DNA from: Lytechinus variegatus
Lineage: Eukaryota; Echinodermata; Echinoidea; Temnopleuroida; Toxopneustidae
DNA: 64,000 nucleotides
Direction of reading: 5' to 3'
Assembly: GCF_018143015.1 (NCBI RefSeq)
Contig: NC_054742.1
Coordinates: 57,979,195 to 58,043,194 of the forward strand
Under the pieces are notes generated by a model, which was not told the DNA's origin, searched no databases, and was given only the letters and a program-made list of their open reading frames with translations. How positions within the stretch are numbered: the first letter of the stretch is position 1; the number at the start of each line of letters is the position of its first letter. Positions 22,512-34,373 of the stretch are shown piece after piece. The translations under genes were made by a program, and so were the position numbers.

Positions 22512-23612
22512 TATCAGGAAAAAAAGGCGTCTTCAATGGAAATAAAGAGCTGTTAACAAGCGGTGCATCTGGAATCGATAGAAATTATGATTGCCGCCTT
22601 TTCCTGTATTTTTTTATAATAAATAAAAGGATCACGTATAAGAGGCTCACTAGAATTTAAAGCATACAGCTGTCATCAACTTCCCCCGCATCAATCTTGC
22701 GTACAATCTCCAGACAATGGTTGAATAATTAAATACATTTATCTAAGCACAGAAGCGTTTTGACTGTATCACAAGATGTCGGTGTTTTACAAACCAAACG
22801 CCCACTTTCCATGCTTTCACTTTTTTTTTCATTCACAAGTTCAGCCGAAGGTTCATTCATGAAACCAATCCTGAATTCTGGCCTATTTTTCCCTCCTTCA
22901 TTGACTGCAAAGAACTGCTCGCCGCCAAATAAATTATTGTGGCTGTGGGCCCACGCACAATTTTGGCGGGAAAGGAGCCTTCGGCGGGAAGACGATATTA
23001 ATCTCAAATATACTAAATGTCCAGTTTCGATTGAAGTGAGATAATAGTATTAATAATAACGTTGGATTGGGTCACTTAAGCGTATCAAAAAGTAATTAAG
23101 TCTTTCTATCTCCGAGTGAACCATTCTTTTTAAGTTTTTAAGTTTACATTGAAACAAAGCAAAAAAAGATTTACAAATTAATTAAAATATCAACAAATAA
23201 TTGAGATGATCTGTAAAGAAAGAAGCTATCAACGATAAGAAGGCAGAATTATTGTAGTTAAAGAAGCATTTTTAATATAAACAGGCAAAATAGGCATTGA
23301 AAATATGGCTAAAATTAATATGACTCACTTCTAATCATAATACGAGTTCAATATATTTTTTTAAACATAAAACGAATTGAGCTGTCACAGGTGTTTTCTC
23401 ATACGATCATGGAGAGTGCATCCCCCACCCCCTTGATTTTTCAAGCGATACAAAACAAAACAAAAAACACAAAGGGCGATGTGAAGAAAGAAAGAAAGAA
23501 AGAAGAACGAAAGAGTTTTTATCAAAGATTACGTTTTGTCTTGTTATGATACAATATTACTATAAAAAAGTGAAATCCATCGAATTCGACTTCGCCACCC
23601 CTCATCCTAACG
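22512..23612. other. Spacer with paired E2F-like sites
   Basis: Near 22960-22995 TTTTGGCGGGAAA is followed 14 bases later by GGCGGGAAG. The first is a full match to the E2F consensus TTTSGCGS. Open frames on both strands over 22729-23044 overlap each other and lack splice or start support. If the sites work, they would mark a promoter or enhancer; this is a motif match only. Confidence 0.35.
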
Positions 23613-23896
23613 TTGGAGCACTGTGGCCCAGTGGATAAGTCTCCTGACTTTGAAACAGAGGGTCGTGGGTTCAAATCCATGCAGCCATGGCGTAGTTTCC
23701 TTTAGCAAGAAAGTTATCCACATTGTGCTGCACTCAACCCAGGTGAGGTGAATGGGTACCTGGCAGGAATTTATTCCTTGAAATGCTGGAAAGGCTGCTT
23801 GGGCTACAGCCGGGGTAATAATATCCAAGCCCTTTGGAAGCGCATATAGAGACGTTATTCATAATCGTTATACAAAAATTATTATTATTATTATTA
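23613..23896 (+). repeat. tRNA-derived SINE with ATT tail
   Basis: The tRNA-like head has an A box (GTGGCCCAGTGGATAAG) and a B box (GGGTTCAAATCC). The body has TTTCCTTTAGCAAGAAAG, CACATTGTGCTGCACTCAAC and GAGGTGAATGGGTACC. The tail is GCGCATATAGA and then (ATT)n. The same body recurs at 53018. Pol III promoter plus simple-repeat tail is the normal SINE layout. The partner LINE is not known from this window. Confidence 0.85.
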
Positions 23897-24333
23897 ACCA
23901 AATACCTCGGTGCCCGGCTCCCATGGACTGCCCGAGTTGCGAAATTACCTCCAAATGCACGTGTCTGGTAGTGTGCGCCATAAGGGAAAACAATAATATA
24001 AAATACTCAACTTGAAAAAAAAAAACACCTCTCGTAATTCAAGAGCACTTTTCTTAAATCATTATATGTTTTCGATTGATCTCTTTTGACTCAATAACAA
24101 TGATACATGTAAAAGCTTTTTTTTCCTAAGCGCTTAGAGACATGTTTTGTGATAAGCGCTATACAAATAACGTTAATTATTATTATTAAAAGCTGTTATT
24201 TTGTAATGACCTCTTATTCATGTTATTTCTGAATTTTCCGAACAATAGCAAGACTCTAAAAAATGTCCTTTTTTATTAGAAAAGACATCAATCATATACA
24301 GTTGATAAATTTCTCTCCAATAACTATATTCCC

Positions 24334-24460
24334 CAGGGGCCAGTTTCATAAAGAATCTATTGTGATTCTGCTATTTTACTACCTTGGTAACGGGTAACAG
24401 CAAATCTCATAATTACAAAAAATACGATAGCTGAACGTCATCATTATGAAAAGGGCCCTA
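24334..24460. repeat. Fold-back element, GGGGCCAGTTTCATAAAG type
   Basis: Left end CAGGGGCCAGTTTCATAAAG, right end inverted as AGGGCCCTTTTCATAATG. It is about 125 bp long and weaker inside. The GTTTCATAAAG motif links it to the elements at 44695 and 45813. Confidence 0.6.
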
Positions 24461-24535
24461 ATGTGATCTGCTATCTTGAATTCAGAAGTGATTTGCTATG
24501 GATGTTTCTAGGTAAATCATTATCATGAATATCAG

Positions 24536-24701
24536 GGGCCGCGGAAGCGGGGGGGGGGTGGGCTTCAGCCCCCACTTTTTCCAAAACCGTGTACAAAACG
24601 TAAAAATGACCAGACGATTGTGATTTTTTGCATGGTCAGCCCCTCCACTTTTGGCTCAGCCCCCCCCCCCCCACTTTGGAAACCATTCCGCGGCCCCTGA
24701 A
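24536..24701. repeat. GC-rich inverted-repeat element, CAGGGGCCGCGGAA termini
   Basis: Left end CAGGGGCCGCGGAAGCGG, right end TTCCGCGGCCCCTG. The interior carries GGGCTTCAGCCCCCAC and AAAAATGACCAGACGATTGT. AATAT stands immediately outside both ends and may be a 5-bp target duplication. A second copy lies at 30676. Poly-G and poly-C runs lie just inside each end. Confidence 0.8.
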
Positions 24702-24717
24702 TATGATACAGGCAAAC

Positions 24718-24813
24718 CAATGACACCGCTTCTAGACCGATCAAAGCTATTACGTCATTTCCGATGGTATACCATCGGTCGGTTTGGATCCGCTTGTGTT
24801 TGTGCGACTGTGA
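24718..24813. repeat. Small MITE, GTCACA family (copy 2, relic)
   Basis: The right half CATCGGTCGGTTTGGATCCG then GTGCGACTGTGAC matches the family. The left half is worn (CCAATGACACCGCTTCTAGA). It lies 17 bp from the preceding GC-rich element. Confidence 0.6.
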
Positions 24814-25241
24814 CATTACTCACCGAAGTCACCAAAAATAATTCTCGTTACATTAATCCCAAATAAATTTTATAGCTCTGGCACGTTAAAGCTGGAATAA
24901 AGAAGGCAAGATAAGACCAAGTACGTTCATATCTTCATGAGATCACAGTTAACACTTCCTGTTAAAAACATATCTGACATGACACGGATAGATAATAATA
25001 AAGGTTGAAAAAGTACAATCCGTCTGGATTTTAAAAAAGAAAAAGCATGCTCACACGGTCGCTATCTAAATATCGAACCTATCTTATAGCGGCCACCTGC
25101 TATAGTGAAAATCATGTGCCGCCAACATTGTCTCCTATTAAGATAATCAGAGAACCGGTCGATAAAGGCCTCCTTTTTTAAGTGGCCATGTTTTCTGTAT
25201 CCCTTAGCTAACCTCAATAGACAGGTTTGACTGTACCTGTC

Positions 25242-25384
25242 CTGGTGTCCGTTGCAGGAAGAGTTGCGTTCAAACGCAAGTCAAAAAAATCAATTGCAAG
25301 TCCAAAATGCGCGCTGTTGATTGGTTGAAAATCAATTTGCTTATAGTTGCGATTGATTGCAACTCTTTCTACAATGGGCCCCAG
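25242..25384. repeat. Fold-back element, CTGGGGCCC...AGAGTTGC type
   Basis: Left CTGGTGTCCGTTGCAGGAAG, then AGTTGCG. Right inverted: CTGGGGCCCATTGTAGAAAG, then AGTTGCAATC. Total about 143 bp. Elements at 47739 and 33541 have related ends. Confidence 0.7.
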
Positions 25385-25523
25385 ATCGTTTACCCGACCG
25401 GATACTGCTAACAAATCAAGATATTTGTTTGCCAGCTTTGGGCATTAGGATGCTTTAGAATTCCGTGCGCGAATTACTTTCCTTCCTTGCGTCCATGCCC
25501 TTTTATTCAATCAATTCACATCA

Positions 25524-25555
25524 GTTATAACCATGGATAGCACCATGGTTATAAC
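25524..25555. repeat. Perfect palindrome, 13-bp arms
   Basis: GTTATAACCATGG, spacer ATAGCA, then CCATGGTTATAAC. Related CCATGGTTATA sequence is at 2522. Probably the tip of a worn inverted repeat. Confidence 0.8.
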
Positions 25556-26029
25556 GGAGGGAGGACGGGAGGGGGGGGGGACTATTGGTTGTGAGATATT
25601 CCACTATCGATTTTAGTTTGAGGACACCTTACGCACGTTGTAGTTTATACAAGTCTCCTATAACGGCGGTCAAAACCCCCAGATGGTAACGTTTCCATGT
25701 CTTGTCTGATTGACGGATCGTCTTGATACAACCTGGGCTTGGGTCGGATAAAGTAATAGAGAAATTTACGTGAAAGGATGGGCAAGACGTGTAGAAAATG
25801 CCAATCCGTCGTTTGGGGTTTTCTGTTTTCTGTTAAAATATCAACTCCCGTAGGAACTCGACAAATCAGCTTTCAGTCGCATCAACTCCACGCTGGTATA
25901 TAACCAATAATATTACATAGGAAACAGTCATTTTTACGTCTTAAGTTAATCTGTCATAGTGGCTGACCTTTTATAAATTTTAGATGACAGTAATTACTCT
26001 CGGGCCTTTTTGGTTAAAGTGGAGATAAT

Positions 26030-26102
26030 GACCGAGCGGAGTTCGAACACGCAACCCCGCAATCATGAGTCCAGCGTTCTAACAACTAGACAACACGGCC
26101 CT
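26030..26102 (-). repeat. tRNA-like SINE head (minus strand)
   Basis: On the minus strand GGGCCGTGTTGTCTAGTTGT, then TAGAACG, gives an A box. GCGTGTTCGAACTCCG gives a B box 35 bases on. The anticodon-loop position would read CTCATGA. Arm pairing is too poor for a working tRNA, so this is taken as a SINE head or tRNA pseudogene. Confidence 0.55.
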
Positions 26103-26255
26103 TAGTCTTCCTTTCGAGACACGGGAGCAAACCTAATTGCACTCCTTGATTTCCTGGTATACAACTGCGCATGCGTATGTGGAGAAAAATCCAATTACCA
26201 TGTTAGCTCAACCAAGGAGCTGTAATGTTAACATCGTTAATGGTAATGCAGTGCC

Positions 26256-26358
26256 CAGTCACACCGGCGAAATCAATTCCAGTCCGATAAAATCCATTGC
26301 GTTATTACCAATGACATGCTATCGGTTGGTTTGAGATCTATTTCGTTAGTGTGACTGT
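26256..26358. repeat. Small MITE, CAGTCACACC family (copy 3)
   Basis: Left CAGTCACACCGGCGAAATCA, right inverted CAGTCACACTAACGAAATAG. It is of similar length to copy 1, and copy 4 starts only 57 bp on. Confidence 0.8.
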
Positions 26359-26415
26359 CGCTTAGATGTATTATGTGTGTGTGTGGGGGGGTGTGTGAGG
26401 GTGTGAGACCGGGCT

Positions 26416-26525
26416 ACAGTCACATCAAGGGGATCGATTCCAAACCGACGTATAGTATGAAACTGGACATAACGTATTACAATATTATGCTCGATCGGTC
26501 TGGAGTCGGTGTCGTGTGTGTGACT
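26416..26525. repeat. Small MITE, ACAGTCACATC family (copy 4)
   Basis: Left ACAGTCACATCAAGGGGATC, right half GATCGGTCTGGAGTCGGTGT then GTGTGACTA. A GT/GGGG-rich tract separates it from copy 3. Confidence 0.75.
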
Positions 26526-26529
26526 AAGG

Positions 26530-28502
26530 CATAATGCGTGCTAAACATCGAGAGGGCCAGGTGAAATGACAGGAAGATTCGCAATTCAAATCACTCCTGT
26601 TTCCGGTGGTGTCTCTATTCATGTAGGTTTTGCGTTTGATGTCCCCCTAAAGGCTTTGTGATTCCGACTGAAGCCCATCTCTGTCAAAACCCGTCCTCGA
26701 TCTTACCGAAATTCAATGTTTTTTTTCTCTCTCTCTCTCTTGGTATCATGCATGTACTTATCATAGTCACGTGTAACTAAAGCATCGTCAGTTTCCACGC
26801 TGATCTATTTGATAATTGAAACATGAAAATACAGAAGATGGCGATTTGACCAAAAAAAAAATGATTTACCTTTGTTTAACGGGCGAGTAACCAAGGTAAC
26901 TCTAAATACGACAATGGTTAGAGATTGAATTTCAAATTGTTGAAATCTAGTAATCGCATTCAAATGCTGCTTCTAGCTTTGGGAAGTACTATTCACGACT
27001 ATGAAATCGATGAATCTAGTGAATAATAAATTCGGAGACGGATTATGTAGGGGAAGTTTATTCCCCCCGAGACAATCTCCGTATCCCTTTCCGGGAAGAG
27101 AGATTCTAAACCCAACTTTTTTTCACGCAAAATGTCATTACCATGGCAACTGGTGACGAGGGAGAATAAACATATCACGTGACTAAGATATAAACTATTG
27201 AGTTGGTTAATGACACTCCACATCAACGGGTCCCCGGTGAGATTTCCTTTCATTATACGCCAGCGTATTGTGGGAGACGGTTTAAGAATACGGAGTGGCT
27301 TCAAACCGTTCCGGTGTCCGCAGGTGGGACGTAACTTAATTATTACTGTCGGTATAAACCGGGTGTTTATTCCGGATATATCATACTCGTCACATCGCTT
27401 TTCATCCATGCAAGGAAGAATTCATGATGAAAAAGAAACAAAAATAGGACGAGGGGGAGATGGAGAAGAAGGGGAAGAAGAGGAGGTATATAGAGAAGAA
27501 GTCTATATATATATATATATACATATACATACATATACATATATATCATATAAATGAATGGGTAAGTGAGTATCATCTTCAGATTTTTTCTAATTTTTAC
27601 ACCAATATACTATTTAGTGATCCCGTATTCTGGGGGCAACTGACCGACAAAACATTTTATTTTGACTGGGTTTTACTCACGGTGTTGGCTCTGTCGTATC
27701 AATGTAACCGGAAAATGGGAAGTACCTAATTGCTTTTCTGCGATTTTACTTTGCAAGCTCATTACCCTTTGATGTGCAATTACGATTAATTATTGATTCT
27801 AATCCATATACAGGGGGAGGGGTGGTGTACTTGGGCATCTAAAAGCCCAGAGATGTAAGCTCAAAAGACCATAAAAACATTTGTATTTAAAAGCGGGAGT
27901 GCAATGACACAGATCCCGTTTAGAGCTTTCCATGTCCATTAGTTTCACCGCATCATTGCTTGAGAAAACACATTTAGGCGTTCCATACTGTCATGAGGAA
28001 GATGAGAGAGAGCGCGCGCATGAAGTTTTTAAAAAAGTCATGGTTTTATGCGGAGAATAATCCCGTACATTGTTCCACAATCCCATTCCCATATTCTTTC
28101 GGTGAAGGACGATAATTATTGATGACTACAAGCTTGGACTTGTGTTGTGTATTTTCCAGGCATTTGAGAGTTGTGTTGAATAGGAAACACAGATTCCATT
28201 CACCCGTTTCAGCGTGGCTCCATTTAGAGTATAAAAGCCTACTCAATATTGAGATAATGGATTTGATCTCATTTTTTAAGATCAGAAGTTGAGAGTGGCA
28301 AACGATGGTGGTGCTATACGGCAGTGACGACAACTATATTCTTCTTATTCTTACTCTCATATCTCAGTCACAATTCCCCCTTCGGCGACCGTATACGGCG
28401 AGTCGAAAACAGCCATTTTAATAATTTTTGTACCAGCTACATAATATAGGTGGTTTGAATAAAAATTAATAATAAAACGGCCGCTATAGGGGAATTATGA
28501 CT
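26530..28502. other. Unique spacer with TA microsatellite
   Basis: The only clear feature is TATATATACATATACATACA-type sequence at about 27500-27550. The block 27180-27390 has balanced base composition and open frames on both strands, but no splice signals or recognisable protein. It may be conserved non-coding DNA. Confidence 0.4.
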
Positions 28503-28701
28503 ACACTCTAAAAACACTGAGTAAAATTTTACCCAAATTGAGAGAAAGGGAACATGCATGTTTGCTGGGTATTTTTTTAACCCAAAGTTAATGGCTATTT
28601 CAACGCAACATTGGGTAAAATTTACAACAAATTGGGTAGCTTTCTACCCAGCCAACATGCATGTTCTTACCCAATATTGGGTAAACCCTTTTTTAGAGTG
28701 T
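28503..28701. repeat. Fold-back MITE, ACACTCTAAAAA termini
   Basis: Left ACACTCTAAAAACACTGAGT, right inverted ACACTCTAAAAAAGGGTTTA. Inside, GAACATGCATGTTTGCTGGG pairs with CCCAGCCAACATGCATGTTC, and ACCCAA/TTGGGT motifs recur. About 200 bp. The pieces at 49672 and 63170 are related in design. Confidence 0.85.
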
Positions 28702-30394
28702 GAGGTATAAGGAAGGCGTGAACAACCTTTATACTTCTGTTCAAATAAAACGAATAAAGAATATCTTATCTCAAAAGTCGTATATAACTTTATGCATGAA
28801 CTCATGACAAAAACGTTGGACGTCAAACATGTGAGATTGATACATGTTTTAATGACGAAAACTCATTATTCGTCACCATCTTTATGATACATGTAAAAGT
28901 GTGAGAAATCACAGGTCCAACCGCTTTGGCAACTCTCTTTTGAAAATATGCTGTGATTATATAAGTCATAATCTATATAATATATCCTGACACTCGAAAA
29001 TGATATAAGTTTTTGACCAAGAACAAGCGGCTAAAACATCCCCCAGCTTAGGCTGATCAGACTCTAATCAGACAGAAAAGCGGTCAACCTGACGTGAATT
29101 ACCTCTGACGTTCACCTTATACCATTACCCCCAACCAATTTATGCCATTTTCAAAGGAAAACATTAGACAGTGATTAGCGGCTGAGATTTAACACCACGT
29201 CATCAATTTGCCTCGGGCCTTTACCATCATCATTGAATATGACTCTCCTTTCGCTTTCAATTTCCTAATTAGGCCTTCAATGAATGAGGACGAGAGAAGT
29301 TGTTATTTTTACCTAATATTTCTCCTCTTACGATGAATAAGGGTATAGATCGAAAGGAATGAAATTGTGTTTTTATTTCACTTGTTTATTATTAGAATCA
29401 TGTCTCCGCGATCATTTCTCCTTTTAGTCACACATTGAGTATTTTTTTTTCTTCTTTTTACTTTGGAGGAAATCAACTCGGAAGAGAATGACCCGAGTCC
29501 CGCAATAGTGCATTCACATCAGAAATCATTTTTTCCAAAATCACAACATAAATCGGTCTTATTGACACGATTTCGAATTTTTTTTAGATGGATCGAATTG
29601 TGATTGCTTTCATAACCATGACTGTATCCTGGGCTATATCTATACGTAAACCAATATTCACGAACTTGTTCTTTTATCCATGATAGAAGTAAATAGCTGT
29701 ACAAAAAATACTTACGTCCTCAGCAACTAGACATTGGGCTGCAAGCTGTCGCCATCTGTAGTGAAAATTAAGAAAAAAAAAGAATACTTTTTAAAACTAA
29801 AAATTACACTATAAACATCAGAAGTACATATATGCATCGAATTCCCAAAGAAGCACCATCATTCTGTTTATGGAAAAACTATATGAGTTTGTTTAATTGA
29901 AGACACCACCATTTTGCTTTGTTCTTCCTTTTATACAGTATGTGCCAAATAAAAAAAAACATGAGCTATTTAAATAGAACATTGAAAAACAGTATAATTT
30001 CGTTTCATGAGCTTCTTATTATCAATTTCAAAATATTGAACTCAGGCTTGAAGGTGTATGTTTCGCATTCCCTATCACTCTTTGTCTAGAAATTCAAGCA
30101 GCTAGACTGTCAATAATGTGAAATGATTCAAGTCAAGCCATGCCAACCCCACGTATCTTTCGTGAAAGTAACCATGGAGATATCATCAAATGTTTTAATA
30201 TCTCTATTAGCCTTGCTAAAAGGGATATAGTACAAGGACGAGTTTAAATCGTGAAATTGCATTTATGTTTTAATCAACGCTGTGTTATTTGTCATGACAT
30301 GGACGCGAATAATCGCCATTGACATATTCCTCAATAAATCTTTTCTGGAATACAGTGCTGGATGCTAATGCCCATAGTCATACCAACGATACCA
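28702..30394. other. AT-rich spacer, no gene seen
   Basis: Nothing supported in either strand beyond short open frames. There is no repeat end and no RNA gene. Confidence 0.4.
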
Positions 30395-30582
30395 ACATTG
30401 TAAAGCGCTGTGGAAACTTTTAAGCACATTGTTTAAGCCCGTCTCTCTAGTAAGTGTTTTTTTTAACTTAAAGCAAATTGTTTTAAACTTTTAAACAGGT
30501 TTTTTTTTACAATTATGTTGTCAGTATGACGGACGGGATTAAACAGCCTGCTTAAACTTTTATACAGCGTTTTAATATTGTC
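30395..30582. repeat. Fold-back element, ACAATATTAAAACGCTG type
   Basis: Left ACATTGTAAAGCGCTGTGGA, then AACTTTTAAGC. Right inverted: ACAATATTAAAACGCTGTAT, then AAAAGTTTAAGC. The arms run about 50 bp to CCCGTC on both sides. Single copy in the window. Confidence 0.75.
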
Positions 30583-30675
30583 ACGGTTTGTAGAGTTTGA
30601 TTGGTCTAGGGTAGGTCCTAGTGAGTCTAAACTTGTAAAACAACCTTTACACTTAAATTTATATTTCAATAACAG

Positions 30676-30832
30676 GGGGCCGCGGAACGAAGGGGGGGGG
30701 GGCTGGGGAGGCTTCAGCCCTCACTTTTTTTTTCCAAAACAGACTACAAAACTTAAAAATGACCATCTGATTGTTATTTTCTGCATGGTCAGCCCTCACT
30801 TTCTGCTCAGCCACCCTCCCCACTTTCAAACT
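30676..30832. repeat. GC-rich element, GGGGCCGCGGAAC type (copy 2)
   Basis: Matches the element at 24536: GGGGGCCGCGGAACG, GGCTTCAGCCCTCAC, AAAAATGACCATCTGATTGT and TGCATGGTCAGCC. The right inverted end is missing, so it is truncated after the C-rich block. Confidence 0.75.
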
Positions 30833-32329
30833 AGAACATCACTGATGTGGAGCTCCTCCGGCATCTTGCAAAGAAATTCAACACAACTTTTAATTTCAGC
30901 CCAGTTAACATTGTAGTGAATTATATTGGTGACATAAATTGAGGATGCAAAATTGAAATTGATGAAGAAATGACATAGAAGAAGCATTTTTTGTGATTTA
31001 TGAATAAATTTCGTAAAAAATAAGCATACATAATTTTCTAGTCAAATTTTCTAAATTCTGTGTAGAACCTTGGTGAACCTCATGTAGCTCTCAGATGGAA
31101 CAACAAAATGAATCACATTTGGAATAGTCTACGCGTTATGCTACTTACACTCAAACTGTCGAGGTGTACACAGTGTGATATTATCTTCATACTGTTATTA
31201 TTTTAGCACTTTAACAGAGTGAATCACATCTTAACGGTATTAACTATGTGAACACACTAAAAAAAACTTAGACCTTGGTCAAACTCTGTGGTAAAATTAT
31301 TGGAGGCAGACAAAATTAATGTCAAAATTTCGTTAATATTATATCTTTCGTATTCTTACTCCGTTCTTTCCACACGATTTAAATGGCGGAACAGGTCGTT
31401 TTAGCTATTAGTCTCGGATAATAATTGTGAATGATTTGAGCACTAACTGTTCCGACAAACTGAATTTCTTAGGTTATAGAGATTTGTGTCACGACTGGCT
31501 TTCCATACTTAAAACCACGGTTTCAGAACAGCGTATGGCAATCTCGAATTTGGAATACGGGCCAGTGTGCATAGTATTCTTTCCAGTTGGAATGTTTTAC
31601 CCATTTCCAATTCCCCGCGAACCTTTTTTCCAAATTCACATAAATAAAAATGACAGCAGTATACCCACAGTGTGCCCCCGGTGGAGACACTACAAAAGAA
31701 AAATGTATCACATAACGTCATTATTTTGAAAGTTATCCAGTCAAAAATGACAGACTCTGTACTAAAAGTTGCAGAATTTCTTCCGCCGCAACTTAATGGC
31801 TGGGAACGCCACATCCAAATACATTTGACTGACGGTGGTTTTGTCCTTAAACCGCAGTCGCACAAGCAAAGCGGACTCTCTTCTATCGAGCAAAGATAAT
31901 GCATGAATTACACAGTATATCGTACAATGTGCGACCGATTTCATTAGTGTGACATAACATAATGTGCGGAAGATTGTGGTTGGTGCGCTGTGAGTCTTAT
32001 GATATCGTATCGATATCGAAAATGAAGGATTAAGCCCATGGGAGACTATCATTACGGAATAAAATAATATTGGTTCAACTTACACATGAAGAAAGAGATT
32101 GCTCCCGTGCCTCTTTAAATAACCAAATAAACTATTTGGTTTCACCTATGATATATTTTCGGATTTTAGATGGTGTTCATTTTACTGAAATTTAAGTTTG
32201 TTTCATAAGTGATTTATCAATCATTCAGAATTTCTCAGTGAGATTTGAAATAAATCCACATAGGCCAGGTCAACGCCGAGTTAAACTTTGGCTATAAATT
32301 GAAACAATCAAGGTTTATTTTCTAATTTT
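30833..32329. other. Spacer, no gene seen
   Basis: Contains a weak inverted-repeat patch with ACACAGTGTGA (31169) and TATGTGAACACAC (31244). Frames at 31430-32050 on both strands overlap and have no splice support. Nothing else is recognised. Confidence 0.4.
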
Positions 32330-32830
32330 AAATGCCCCACTGGTCTAAAGCAATGGACGATGGCAAGCTTGTGTGTGCTATCTTTAACGATCTTAGGCGT
32401 GCGTGCATTTGACTCTAATTACCAAAATGTATTGCTAAATAAGCTTCAGTCTATCGGCTGTTCAGATAAAGCATTCATTTTGTATCTGAATATGAGGTCG
32501 CAATGTATCCAATATAATATATAGTGACTGCGTTATACAAATTTATCATATTATTAGTATTATAAATATATTTCTGGGAAAGAAGGTGTGTCGATAGGAG
32601 TACCACAATGGTCCATATTAGACCCACTACTCTTACTGGTCCTAATTTACGACTTGTCTAATGTAATAAAGGACGACTAAGGTACAATGTATGCCGAAGA
32701 CACGACATTACCTTTATCATGATCCGATATAGAAGGTATATGAAATTGGCTTTGCAAGAAGATTTAAATGCTGTAATTCAATGGCTAAAGTGAAATAAAC
32801 TAATACAAATTTTGGGAAAAAATATGATCG
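32330..32830 (+). mobile_element. Decayed LINE reverse-transcriptase fragment (CR1/Jockey-like)
   Basis: Translation in shifting frames gives ordered RT motifs: GKLVCAIFNDLRRA (32361-32402), then NVLLNKLQSIGCSDKAF, then GVSIGVPQWSILDPLLLL (about 32587-32640), then MYAEDTTLPLS (about 32688-32720), then LNAVIQWLK. These correspond to the non-LTR patterns GKL..VFIDLRKAFDTVDH, ILLNKL...G, GVPQGSILGPLLF, YADDT and L..WL..NKL. The catalytic YADD reads YAED and several stops and frame changes are present, so it is dead. It lacks an endonuclease and a 3' tail. Clade by eye only. Confidence 0.8.
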
Positions 32831-32989
32831 GAATGGATTCAAGATGGATTCATTCAATGAACAAAGATCTTTGATTCGACGATTAAACTCCATCTCTGAA
32901 GTTTATATGATTGAGAAAAATCATAATATCTCGCTTTTCTTGACAAAATAATATTTTCATATCTACAGTAGATGTGTCTGGTGTTTCCT

Positions 32990-33125
32990 ACACTGTAAAA
33001 CAACAAACGCGGTGTTGAAATTGACACCAGTTGGTGTCCCTATAAAAGAGGACCACACCTTGAGGTGTTCAAATTACACCAAACTTATGTATACTAATGA
33101 ACACCACTTTCCGTGTTGTGTAATA
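32990..33125. repeat. Partial repeat with CACTGTAAAA end and ACACC motifs
   Basis: Starts CTACACTGTAAAACAACAAA. GGTGTTGAAATTGACACC, TTGGTGTCC and TTACACCAAAC are alternating GGTGT/ACACC blocks. It resembles the interior of the element at 45606. The right end is not found. Confidence 0.5.
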
Positions 33126-33228
33126 ATTGGGCATGTTCTGAATCATAAAAGAACGAGACACATTATGATCTCTGAAGCTATCGTGTATAAAAGGTAAGCT
33201 GTCGATGCAAATAATGGAGTGTTTCCGC

Positions 33229-33503
33229 TTCTACAACGCACGACAGATTAAAAAACATAGAAAATGTATTGTCAAATGTCCCTTCATGACAAAGCACAAC
33301 CAAGAAATCTTTGTCAAAATTTGGTGAACCAAAACAGCAGTTTCGTCCCTTCCCCGGATAAACGATAAATTTGCAAATTTTCGTCAGCTTCGAAACTTGG
33401 GACGATATTGCTGTTTCGGTTAACCAATTTTCGACAAAGACCTCTCAGCTGTATTTTGTCATTTGACGGGTAGTTTCAAGACATTCGCTGTGTTGTTGAA
33501 GCC
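33229..33503. repeat. Fold-back element, family F (copy 1)
   Basis: Long arms: CATGACAAAGCACAACCAAG then GAACCAAAACAGCAGTTTCG on the left, and inverted on the right GCTGTTTCGGTTAACC and TGTATTTTGTCATTTGACG. The outer ends TTCTACAACGC and GTGTTGTTGAAGC are inverted. A second copy lies at 36743. Confidence 0.8.
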
Positions 33504-33540
33504 GTATCCCTTGCAGTTGCTAAAACTCCCTTATATAGAC

Positions 33541-33703
33541 CAGGGCTCCGTAACACAAAGATTAGTGATTAATCGCAAAATGGACTGACCAATCAAGATC
33601 AATGTTACACGCACATTATAGTCTAAAATACTGATCAGGAACCAATCAGAAGCATTCTCTCATAATTGTTAATCATCGCTAAGCTTTGTGTTACGGGTTC
33701 CTG
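33541..33703. repeat. Fold-back element, CAGGGCTCCGTAACACAAAG type
   Basis: Left CAGGGCTCCGTAACACAAAG, right inverted CAGGAACCCGTAACACAAAG, about 35-bp arms reaching TTAATC. The ends are related to the elements at 25242 and 47739. No clear target duplication. Confidence 0.8.
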
Positions 33704-34373
33704 GTATTCCAACATAATATACAAATGATATATTCCGAATGTCAGCCGATTCGTATCGCCTGGTATATTTTGCAAGCATCATATCGGAATTCAAGGTTCG
33801 TAAAATGACGTTGCTAAGTTAATGGTCTGTAATCCCTTTTAGGCAATCAAGTAGGTAAGTCGAGAACAACTCACGTACATGATATAACCGTGTGGGATTT
33901 CTGGCTGCATCAATCTCAGTTCTCTTTCTCCTCACCGCTTTAATCAATCCCGACCTAGCTTCTCATTCAGGAGTTTCTTTAGGCATCACTCAAGCTTGCT
34001 GTACAAGATCACAAAGATTTCGTTTTCGCCCGCCCATGCGATACACTGGCTCTTTTGTTCGATCTGTTAATTTCATTTCACAGGCACGCGTGCTTCAGCC
34101 CTGGAAAGCTATTTTATAATTTGAGTGGCGTGCACAGTCATGTAGACAGTGCATGCTGTATCAGGCGTATGTCGTGTTTGAACGACTTGGCATGAAAAGC
34201 TTATTAAATGAAATAATTGGGCCATATTGTGTCAGAGTGATGATTTATCGATTTCAATTATAAGCATATCATTTTTTTTTTCTTTTTAAAATGGGTAATC
34301 TCTGAATTGAATTAAAAATCGATTCATCAAAATAGTATTTGTTTATAAAGTCATACTGAATACAATAAACAAT
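33704..34373. other. Spacer, no supported gene
   Basis: An open frame at 33892-34119 (+) begins with a hydrophobic LAASISVLFLLTALI stretch, but it starts at a non-ATG codon and no start context or splice site supports it. Otherwise AT-rich. Confidence 0.35.

Noticed and set aside
23607-23828. 73-codon minus frame
   Set aside because: It is antisense to a tRNA-derived SINE.
26030-26102. Functional tRNA-Met-like gene
   Set aside because: A and B boxes are present but the stems do not pair well enough; treated as a SINE head.
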